A stretch of 5,988 bases of DNA from Actinomycetes bacterium (GTDB lineage: Bacteria; Actinomycetota; Acidimicrobiia; Acidimicrobiales; RAAP-2). The notes under the pieces are model-generated. The model did no database searches. It was not told the origin of the DNA and worked only from the letters and a program-made list of their open reading frames with translations. A program made the position numbers and the translations under genes. Every line of letters begins with the position of its first letter. The first letter of the stretch is position 1. Location: NCBI GenBank assembly GCA_021791615.1, contig JAJYWG010000096.1, forward strand, positions 1 through 5,988, read 5' to 3'. Below, in pieces: positions 1 through 4,593 of the stretch.

Positions 1-161
1 CCGAGAACGGGCTGAGTCAGGCATGCCGGCACATGGTTGACAAGATCACGACCGTCCGCCGTTCACGACTTGGTGACCGCGTCGGCGAGCTGTCCGACTC
101 CGACATCGTCCGACTTAACCGGGCCGTTGTCGTCTTCCTCGGCATCGCATCAGGCGGTTGA
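1..161 (+). CDS. MazF/PemK-family mRNA endoribonuclease toxin, C-terminal fragment (cut by window edge)
   Basis: The first complete codon is at position 3; 52 residues are read before TGA at 159-161. The fragment contains MVDKITTVRRSRLG, then an acidic turn (ELSDSD) and the hydrophobic end IVRLNRAVVVFLGIA. This is the usual C-terminus of actinobacterial MazF/PemK toxins: a 'VDK(I/L)TTV' strand followed by a last helix ending in VFLG. Family members are about 105-120 aa, so roughly the last half is visible. MazF enzymes cut mRNA at short single-stranded sequences in the cytoplasm and are held inactive by a MazE-type antitoxin normally encoded just upstream, here outside the window. The N-terminal catalytic Arg and Thr cannot be checked. 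ATG at 33 is an internal Met, not a start. The gene converges on the minus-strand gene ending at 235. The family call is from recognition, not a search. Confidence 0.82.
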   Translation, partial: ENGLSQACRHMVDKITTVRRSRLGDRVGELSDSDIVRLNRAVVVFLGIASGG

Positions 162-234
162 GCACCCTCTTCGAAGCAGCCCAATAACGCACTCGCCACT
201 GGAGCGACAGGGCGCCCTGAACGCCGGCACAGTG

Positions 235-687
235 TCACTGTCGCGAGCGTCGGATCGGCGCACGCCGGTTCCGGAGCCAGGTCCGAGCCCCCGGACCCAG
301 CGTGTTCCACCAGAGTTGGAACAGCCACGTCGGTCGCCAAGGTTGCGGGGGGAGCTCTGGCGCGACCCCTGCGGACTCCAGTTGCTCCAGCACGGCGACG
401 ACGCTGCTGCACGCTCGAGTGACCTGGGCCAGCCACCACTGCTCGGTGTTGGCACGCACAGCGTCGGCGTGGAGATGCTGCCGAAGAGCACGCCGGATCC
501 ATAGGGACTCTGCGCGATCGAGCCGACGAATGTCTCGCCGAGAGCGAACACGAACAACCGGCAGTTGTTCGTAGCGGCGCGCGAGCGCCGACGCCAGCGA
601 AGGAGGCAGCTCAGACGGCGGTGCCTCCATCGGGGGCTTGTGACCGATGGACCCGGACGCTGCGGCAAAGCCGCCCTGGTCGACCAT
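235..687 (-). CDS. Hypothetical Trp-rich protein, last gene of the minus-strand cluster
   Basis: A 150-aa ORF with GC-rich third positions that I do not recognise. It starts with a low-complexity segment (about residues 1-30, Ala/Gly/Pro-rich), continues with an Arg-rich helical stretch (LARRYEQLPVVRVRSRRDIR, about 35-55), and ends with an unusual Trp cluster (EQWW, PWRPTW, LFQLWWN, ARTWL) between about residues 80 and 135. No signal peptide or clear membrane helix is visible. The start is uncertain. ATG at 687 has no good ribosome-binding site, but a TAGGCT hexamer (694-699) lies 6 nt upstream, which would fit a leaderless transcript. ATG at 630 (MEAPPSELPP) is an alternative. It begins 36 nt after the short ORF at 724-837 and could be read through from the toxin/HTH genes. 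Two overlapping long minus-strand ORFs look like shadows, with poorer composition. No function is proposed. Confidence 0.55.
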   Translation of the reverse strand: MVDQGGFAAASGSIGHKPPMEAPPSELPPSLASALARRYEQLPVVRVRSRRDIRRLDRAESLWIRRALRQHLHADAVRANTEQWWLAQVTRACSSVVAVLEQLESAGVAPELPPQPWRPTWLFQLWWNTLGPGARTWLRNRRAPIRRSRQ

Positions 688-723
688 ATCGACAGCCTAC
701 GGAAGACGACCCGAGCCTTGGTC

Positions 724-837
724 TCAGCTTGCGGTCGATCGCGGGGCGTCCTCTATCGCGCGTCTCCGAAGATCGATCCCTTGCTGAGAGCGCGCGCCCT
801 CTATCGCCGGCAGCGGGACGTTCGCGTCAAGCGTCAC
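724..837 (-). pseudogene. Short ORF resembling the N-terminus of a PIN-domain ribonuclease, probably truncated
   Basis: A GTG at 837 starts a 37-codon ORF whose start overlaps the stop of the HTH gene by 4 nt (GTGA, 834-837), a typical translational-coupling junction. The product begins VTLDANVPLPAIEG. 'hhLDANV' at the extreme N-terminus is how many PIN-domain (VapC-like) nucleases begin, with the Asp being the first metal-binding carboxylate. PIN proteins are normally about 120-140 aa with three further conserved acidic residues. This ORF stops at 724 (TGA), and I found no continuation in the other frames, so it would be a remnant unable to form the active site. Alternatively it is a chance ORF or a small protein unrelated to PIN. 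The start has no visible Shine-Dalgarno sequence. Evidence rests on one short motif plus the overlap. Confidence 0.3.
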
Positions 838-1106
838 GCGGACTTGGAGAGCGACCCGTAACGCTGTTGCGCTGCCTGAGCCGAGATGCCGAGTTCCACC
901 CCGATCCGCTTCCACGAGATGCCGGCCCGTCGCGCCGCGTCCACAGCTTCGGTGATCTGTCGCTCACTTCTGGCTCTTGCCAGAGCGGCTCGGCGAAGAA
1001 GGTACTCAGCGACGGCGACTTCGTCGTCGGGAGAGGGTTCGTAGTCCTCGAAGCGCTTGGCGAGTTCGTCGGCGTGGTCGAGGATGTCTTGGACGGAACG
1101 GGGCAT
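834..1106 (-). CDS. Small helix-turn-helix protein, probable antitoxin/repressor partner
   Basis: A 90-aa soluble protein. The N-terminal half (residues 1-50) is charged and helical, with an acidic patch (EDYEPSPDDE). The C-terminus is a helix-turn-helix: ITEAVDAARRAGISWKRIGV then ELGISAQAAQQRYG, about residues 51-84. The pattern 'G.SW..IG..LG.S.QAA..R(Y/F)G' recurs in small actinobacterial HTH proteins paired with small toxin-like proteins. I chose ATG at 1106 because GAGGTGA (1112-1118 on the minus strand) lies 5 nt before it; the GTG at 1115, three codons upstream, would instead overlap the upstream stop by 4 nt but has no such site. The upstream stop is only 5 nt away, so the pair is surely co-transcribed. 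By analogy with toxin-antitoxin operons it probably binds the palindrome at 1335-1356 and represses its own operon. That role is inferred; the HTH is seen. Confidence 0.85.
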   Translation of the reverse strand: MPRSVQDILDHADELAKRFEDYEPSPDDEVAVAEYLLRRAALARARSERQITEAVDAARRAGISWKRIGVELGISAQAAQQRYGSLSKSA

Positions 1107-1111
1107 GATCG

Positions 1112-1333
1112 TCACCTCAGGAACTTCTCGCGGGCAGGCATGGCATGGACGATGAACTCGATGCCCTCAGCCGTCGCCAGTCCGATCTCGAGCATTCGCC
1201 CGGCCGCATCGGCTCCAATGAGCATCGTGAGGTCGTCGAACTCGAACACTCGGAGGGGATTTCGGTAGGCGTGGAGCATGTCTTGGTCGAGCACTCCGTG
1301 CTTGCGGGCGCTCTCCACGACGACAGGGTCCAT
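1112..1333 (-). CDS. Small toxin-like protein (conserved actinobacterial type, possibly BrnT/RelE-like)
   Basis: From ATG at 1333 the product is 73 aa: MDPVVVESARKHGVLDQDML, then HAYRNPLRVF, an acidic turn with a strand (FDDLTMLIG), GRMLEIGL, and a closing strand and motif IVHAMPAREKFLR. The pattern 'HG....DMLHA..NP.R.....D...M.IG.D..G..LE.G......IVHAM.AR.K(F/Y)L' is one I associate with small actinobacterial proteins listed as toxin-like; the helix-strand order and C-terminal 'HAM.AR' resemble BrnT-type RNase toxins, but I cannot confirm the fold. The reading frame stays open upstream to 1483, but that extension has no similar composition and would run through the palindrome and -10 box, so I start at 1333 (1339 is also possible). 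It is followed after 5 nt by the HTH gene. Toxin-first gene order matches BrnT/HigB-type systems. Confidence 0.75.
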   Translation of the reverse strand: MDPVVVESARKHGVLDQDMLHAYRNPLRVFEFDDLTMLIGADAAGRMLEIGLATAEGIEFIVHAMPAREKFLR

Positions 1334-1334
1334 C

Positions 1335-1356
1335 AGCATCAATATATCTTGATGCT
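1335..1356 (-). promoter_or_regulatory. 22-bp palindromic operator overlapping a predicted leaderless promoter
   Basis: Arms AGCATCAA (1335-1342) and TTGATGCT (1349-1356) are perfect inverted repeats; 10 of 11 base pairs across the full 22 bp match. The site is strikingly AT-rich for this DNA. On the minus strand TATATT (1341-1346) is a good -10 box, with exactly 7 nt between it and ATG at 1333, so transcription could start at the A of that codon. No clear -35 is visible (AGCGCA at 17-nt spacing). A dimeric repressor on the palindrome would block the promoter directly; the HTH protein encoded downstream is the obvious candidate. Confidence 0.72.
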
Positions 1357-1380
1357 CGGATAGTGCGCTCCCCTGTGTCC

Positions 1381-1438
1381 GCCAGGCGGCCAGCCGCGCC
1401 CGTTGCAGCTCCGGGGGCGGACCTGGAGACCGCCTGGC
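1381..1438. repeat. 9-bp inverted repeat with 40-nt loop
   Basis: GCCAGGCGG at 1381-1389 is perfectly repeated in inverse orientation as CCGCCTGGC at 1430-1438. The pair lies upstream of the toxin-like gene, between it and the 1564-1956 gene. No T-run follows on either strand, so it is not a standard intrinsic terminator. A shorter inverted repeat, TAACGC/GCGTTA (1486-1491 and 1504-1509), lies in the same 230-nt gene-free stretch. Function unknown. Confidence 0.3.
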
Positions 1439-1563
1439 CGGTGCCCCCTGTACGCGGCCGGAGGCGGCACGCGATGGCGTCACTGTAACGCCGGTTCAGC
1501 AGCGCGTTATCGCAGGTGTATCGCGAAAGGGAGCCGATGCGACGCGTAAGCCTGACGGCGCTG

Positions 1564-1956
1564 CTACAACTCGTCGGCCGGGCTCTCGTCGGCGTGGGTC
1601 TCACGCCACACACGCTGCACTCGTGCCGCCTCTTCTCGTAGACGCCGCCTCGCCGCTGCCACGAGCCAACGTGTCTGGGCGTCCTGAGCCGCGCTGAGGA
1701 GGTCGGAGGGGACCTCCCGAACGATGGAGTGATGCGGCGGTGGAGGTGGAGGTGGAGGTGGAGGTGGAGGTGGCGACGCGTGGGACACTCGGGCCTCCTT
1801 TACAGCGGGAAGGTGCGCTTCGGCGCGGCGGCACTCCCGGAAGACGATTCGCCTGAGACTCTCAGCGTGAGACTTGGCGACGGACGCGTTCTCCAGGGCG
1901 AAGTCCCGTGGCCCAGGCGCCGACCGTTTGCCTGATCTATCGCCCCTAACGCGCAT
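1564..1956 (-). CDS. Hypothetical protein with a 13-proline tract
   Basis: From ATG at 1956 this is a 130-aa soluble protein that I do not recognise. Residues 1-25 are basic and low in structure; 26-60 (ENASVAKSHAESLRRIVF and beyond) look helical; 62-74 are thirteen consecutive prolines flanked by SHAS and HHS; about 80-130 form a long amphipathic Arg/Ala helix (SAAQDAQTRWLVAAARRRL onward) with an acidic end ADESPADEL. Third positions stay GC-rich on both sides of the tract, supporting coding on this strand. A GTG at 1971 would add five residues; ATG is preferred because GGTGG lies 7-8 nt upstream. Thirteen prolines should stall ribosomes without elongation factor P. It is transcribed away from the GntR gene and may share its operator region. 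The proline tract comes from a hexanucleotide repeat and may vary in length. Confidence 0.5.
   Translation of the reverse strand: MRVRGDRSGKRSAPGPRDFALENASVAKSHAESLRRIVFRECRRAEAHLPAVKEARVSHASPPPPPPPPPPPPPHHSIVREVPSDLLSAAQDAQTRWLVAAARRRLREEAARVQRVWRETHADESPADEL
1739..1774. repeat. GGTGGA hexanucleotide tandem repeat
   Basis: Five perfect GGTGGA units (1739-1768) are followed by one variant GGTGGC (1769-1774). On the minus strand the repeat reads as alternating CCA/CCT proline codons in the gene at 1564-1956; two flanking CCG codons complete thirteen prolines. Because the unit is 6 bp, slippage would change proline number by two without breaking the frame. Confidence 0.95.
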
Positions 1957-2030
1957 CCCCAATCCACCCACAAGAGTCCGGGGAGGATGCGCCCCGAACG
2001 CCGGCTAGTCGCCCGCTGTGACCTCTTCCT

Positions 2031-2063
2031 ATAGTCGAGTAGTACTAGTACGATAGGGACTAT
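2031..2063 (+). promoter_or_regulatory. Predicted leaderless promoter and nested palindromic operator of the GntR operon
   Basis: The perfect 10-bp palindrome GTACTAGTAC (2042-2051) carries the GT-N6-AC arrangement of GntR-family operators. It is nested in a second inverted repeat, ATAGTC (2031-2036) and GACTAT (2058-2063), with nearly the same centre. TACGAT (2049-2054) is a TANNNT -10 box, and 7 nt separate it from ATG at 2062, so the transcript may begin at the start codon. No ribosome-binding site is needed in that reading. The -35 is weak (TTCCTA, 2026-2031). Autorepression by the encoded GntR protein is the natural inference. Confidence 0.68.
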
Positions 2064-2406
2064 GGACCTGCGTGTCGACCGGAGCGATCCGATGCCGCTC
2101 GCCGAGCAGGTCGCAGCCGAGATCCGCCGCGCGATCGCAGAAGGCGAAGCACGCCCAGGTGACCGGCTGCCGCTCGCCAAGGACCTTGCCGTAGTGATCG
2201 GTGTCAACAAGAACACGGTCTTTCGGGCGCTCCACCTGCTCCGGGACGAGGGCCTCCTCGAGTTCCGGCGCGGGCACGGGATCACCGTTGCGGGCACTCC
2301 GGACAAGAGCGCTCTCGTCGCACAAGTGCGAGAGCTCGTGCGATCCGCCCGCCGGTCGGGATACCGCAAGAGCGAGCTCATCGCCATGATCGAGGCGGTC
2401 CACTGA
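2062..2406 (+). CDS. GntR-family transcriptional regulator, YtrA subfamily
   Basis: A 114-aa DNA-binding repressor. Residues 1-75 form the winged helix of the GntR family: DPMPLAEQVAAEIRRAIAEG, GDRLPLAKDLA, then turn and recognition helix GVNKNTVFRALHLLRDEGLL and wing FRRGHGITV. Only about 40 residues follow (SALVAQVRELVRSARRSGY, SELIAMIEAVH), which is the short helical dimerisation tail of the YtrA subfamily; FadR, HutC and MocR members have far larger effector domains. YtrA regulators typically repress an adjacent membrane or ABC-transporter operon and bind palindromes at their own promoter. Here one sits over the -10 box and start codon. The stop is one base before the next gene, so the two are co-transcribed, but no transporter follows. 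ATG at 2062 fits both the domain start and the leaderless promoter. Inducer unknown. Confidence 0.93.
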   Translation: MDLRVDRSDPMPLAEQVAAEIRRAIAEGEARPGDRLPLAKDLAVVIGVNKNTVFRALHLLRDEGLLEFRRGHGITVAGTPDKSALVAQVRELVRSARRSGYRKSELIAMIEAVH

Positions 2407-2407
2407 C

Positions 2408-3718
2408 ATGACGACGCGGCTGCCGAAGGCGGAACGTCCCGTAGAAGCCGAAGGGCCTGAACCGCCCGAGTCCCTCTTCGAAGAGGCGCGCCGCAGACGA
2501 CGGCGTCGCTACGCGCTGGGCGTGCTCGCCGTTGTCGGGGCAGCGGGGCTGGTAGCGGGGCTGGTCGGCTCCTCCTCGCCTCCGCCGCCCTCCGGTCCGC
2601 CCGCCCACCGCTCGACACCGCCGTCGTCGAGCGGTTACTCGGTCTCGACGAGCGATGGAGCGACCGCACGCTCGGTCGGGCTTCCCGGCTTCTCTCCGAG
2701 CGACATCGTTTCGTTGGACCACGAGCTCTGGCTCGTGGGGAGGCCGTCGTCAACGTCGGCCGGCACCACGCAGGCGACACGGTGCAGTGTCGAAGAGGTC
2801 GATCCGGCAACCATGCGCCGCGTGCACCGGTTTCCGCTCGAGGCCTGTGGCGACTACGTCGCCCGAGGCGGACGCGACGTCTTCCTCGCGGTGATCACGA
2901 ACCTCTCGCCCACCAACACACAGAGCGTCCGACTCGAGCGCTTCGATCCTCAGACGGGCCGATCGGTCGTGCTCCCACCGGTCGACGTGACGGTGTCCGG
3001 CAGCTCACGTGCCCACTGCGAGCTCGCCTATGCCGACGGGGCGGTCTGGTTCTGGGGATACGGCACGCCGGGGACGCCAGGTGACGGCCTGGTCGAGATC
3101 TCACCGTCCACCGGCGCGGTGATGAGGACGCTTCCGAGCAGCGTGTTGCCAGGAGACGGCCTTCCTCGCAACGTCCTTGTCGGGAGTGGACAGAACCTCT
3201 GGCTCGCCGGCGCGCCCACGGGTGGTCGAGAGGTCATAGAAGTTCTCGGCCCGGGACGGACCACGCCGAGGGTCGTCTACAGCGGTGGCGAGTTCATCGA
3301 ATGGATGTCTGCGGTCGGCGGCGAGGTGTGGGCGTACGGCTACACAGTCCACACCACACCTTCCAACCCAGCGAACGAGACGACGACGCACCCGCGGCTC
3401 GTCGAGATCGGTGCGACCGGGGCCGTGAAGGTGGTTCCCACCTCCTCGACGCTCGCCGGCGACGGTATCGTCGGGAGCGGGTCGTCGCGCGTCGGCTCCG
3501 GATGGAGTTGCAGAGGTCCGCTACGGGTCTGGAAGATCGACGGGCGGACCGCGAAGGTCACCCCGCTCGTGGCAGTCCACACCCCGTACGAGACGTGCCT
3601 CGGAACGTCCGGCTTGGCGGTTGCGGACCATGCGGCGTTCACCTTCCTTGCCGACGAGGGCTTTGCTTCCAGGCTCGTTCGAATCGGCTTTGCCCGCTCG
3701 GGTGACGCGCATCGATGA
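2408..3718 (+). CDS. Membrane-anchored protein with predicted extracytoplasmic beta-propeller-like domain
   Basis: A 436-aa protein. Residues 1-34 are cytoplasmic, with an acidic/proline stretch and a run of arginines (ARRRRRRR, 28-34). Residues 35-54 (YALGVLAVVGAAGLVAGLVG) are one membrane helix. The positive-inside rule predicts the rest outside. A Pro/Ser linker spans about 55-76. Residues 77-430 are strand-rich with repeated 'DGAVWFWGY', 'GQNLWLAGAP', 'GGEVWAYGY' motifs alternating with 'LVEISPSTGAV', 'LVEIGATGAVKVV', 'VWKIDGRTAKV'. These are the blade-like repeats of PQQ/YVTN/NHL-type propellers, which often serve in binding or scaffolding. Five cysteines (126, 147, 204, 368, 397) lie outside and could pair. 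No catalytic motif is visible. It starts 1 nt after the GntR gene and its stop overlaps the next start (ATGA, 3715-3718). Propeller assignment is inferred from repeats. Confidence 0.85.
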   Translation: MTTRLPKAERPVEAEGPEPPESLFEEARRRRRRRYALGVLAVVGAAGLVAGLVGSSSPPPPSGPPAHRSTPPSSSGYSVSTSDGATARSVGLPGFSPSDIVSLDHELWLVGRPSSTSAGTTQATRCSVEEVDPATMRRVHRFPLEACGDYVARGGRDVFLAVITNLSPTNTQSVRLERFDPQTGRSVVLPPVDVTVSGSSRAHCELAYADGAVWFWGYGTPGTPGDGLVEISPSTGAVMRTLPSSVLPGDGLPRNVLVGSGQNLWLAGAPTGGREVIEVLGPGRTTPRVVYSGGEFIEWMSAVGGEVWAYGYTVHTTPSNPANETTTHPRLVEIGATGAVKVVPTSSTLAGDGIVGSGSSRVGSGWSCRGPLRVWKIDGRTAKVTPLVAVHTPYETCLGTSGLAVADHAAFTFLADEGFASRLVRIGFARSGDAHR

Positions 3719-4465
3719 CCGTGCTCCTGCCCCCGGCCTTTTGCGACTCGCGGCGAGCACGACGCGCCACCACTCGACTCCGGGGCCGAGTCGTCCCGGC
3801 GTCGCAGCGTGAAAGCACACTGCGCGCTGCGCTTGGACCTCCACCTTGCCGCCCGCGCAGCTCGACATCGGACTCTCGGGGCTGACCGGTGCCGCCATCT
3901 ACAGCGGGGTGGTCCTCAGCTACGGGGACACGAGTAGCCGGTCGTGCCGACTGGAGGGCTATCCAGGCGTCACCGGCGTGACAGCCACCCACAGCACCGA
4001 GATAAGCGCGCGCCACGAGCTCGGCGGCTACCTCGGTAGCTCGTCCGGGCAGAGCGCGTTCATCAGGGTGCCACCCACCCTGGTGCTGCGCGGTCGGGGT
4101 GCAGCGGCGCCCTCGATGGTCGAGTGGCGGAGCGTGGGCACCTACACAGAGGTCTCGCACCGGTGTCTGGGTGTCGCCATCACGCGATGGTGTTCGACGA
4201 GCTGCAGGTTCGCGTGGATTGTGGCGGTCCCTGGGCCCTCGAGGCGCTGGCGCCAACACCTCATGGCTTCGACGCCGTCTGTTACAAGTCCCGCGCGGAT
4301 CCCTACGTCCCCGGGGCGGTGGGCAAATGGGAACCGACACTCCCGACAGAGTACGACCGGCCAGTTCCGACATCGCGCGCCGCCTGCCGTCCAAGGACCG
4401 GCTGCGACGTCTTGATCCCAGCGCTGCCGGGAACGCCTCGAGGCGACCGACGGGTCAGAACGTAG
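3715..4465 (+). pseudogene. Decayed DUF4232 domain gene (probable exported protein/lipoprotein)
   Basis: Start ATG at 3715 overlaps the upstream stop by 4 nt, as for a third operon gene, but the frame soon departs from what looks like the original. A second frame gives LLRLAASTT then HHSTPGPSRPGVAA and hits TGA at 3810-3812. In that same frame the DUF4232 body follows: RCAWTSTLPPAQLDIGLSG, GAAIYSGVVLSYGDTSSRSC, RLEGYPGVTGV, GGYLG, PSMVEWRSVGTYTEVSHRC. The 'SSR(S/T)C.LEGYPGV' core is characteristic of DUF4232, a domain of exported actinobacterial proteins. Near 4165-4190 the frame appears to shift by -1, after which VFDELQVRVDCGGPWALEAL resembles the domain end; that frame stops at 4463-4465. 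No intact signal peptide is visible. Thus there is one in-frame stop and one or two shifts. Sequencing error could explain a single shift but hardly all. A TTG-initiated ORF from 3846 is what automatic calling would probably report. The 3' limit is uncertain. Confidence 0.68.
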
Positions 4466-4549
4466 CGCCCCTGTTCGCGATGGTCGACCGGGCATCACTG
4501 CACCCATAGCGCCGGTAGCGGGGCGACCCGACCACGCCGATGAACGCGT

Positions 4550-4588
4550 GCCTGTCGCGCAGAACGTCGGTGCGTATCGTTGACAGGC
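4550..4588. promoter_or_regulatory. Inverted repeat around a candidate -10 upstream of the 4594 gene
   Basis: GCCTGTC (4550-4556) and GACAGGC (4582-4588) are perfect 7-bp inverted repeats 25 nt apart. A TANNNT hexamer TATCGT lies between them at 4575-4580, 13 nt before the preferred ATG at 4594. It could be an operator or a leader hairpin; there is no further support. Confidence 0.3.
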
Positions 4589-4593
4589 GAACC

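Noticed and set aside
208..240. Palindromes CAGGGCGCCCTG (208-219) and CAGTG-T-CACTG (230-240) between converging genes, as a terminator
   Set aside because: Loops are too short for stable hairpins and no T-run follows on either strand.
37..504. Plus-strand 155-aa ORF
   Set aside because: Ser/Pro/Arg-rich composition without domains; it overlaps the MazF C-terminus in another frame and lies opposite the better minus-strand ORF.
750..807. Direct repeat CCTCTATCGC at 750-759 and 798-807
   Set aside because: Two 10-bp copies only, no further units or flanking structure; not enough for an iteron or CRISPR call.
1334..1483. N-terminal extension of the toxin-like protein to ATG 1483
   Set aside because: The extension is Pro/Arg-rich, unlike the compact domain, and would translate through the -10 box and palindrome.
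1729..1935. Plus-strand ORF with a (WR)n run
   Set aside because: The run is only the GGTGGA repeat read in another direction; the rest has no protein-like character.
1979..1996. Small hairpin CGGGG/CCCCG upstream of the GntR promoter
   Set aside because: Only a 5-bp stem with no T-run; expected by chance in GC-rich DNA.
1800..2810. Minus-strand 336-aa ORF
   Set aside because: Antisense shadow of the GntR and propeller genes; Arg/Ser-rich with no recognisable domain.
4580..4585. Perfect TTGACA (-35 consensus) just upstream of ATG 4594
   Set aside because: At 17-nt spacing the -10 would fall inside the gene, with no TANNNT there and no gene start downstream to serve.
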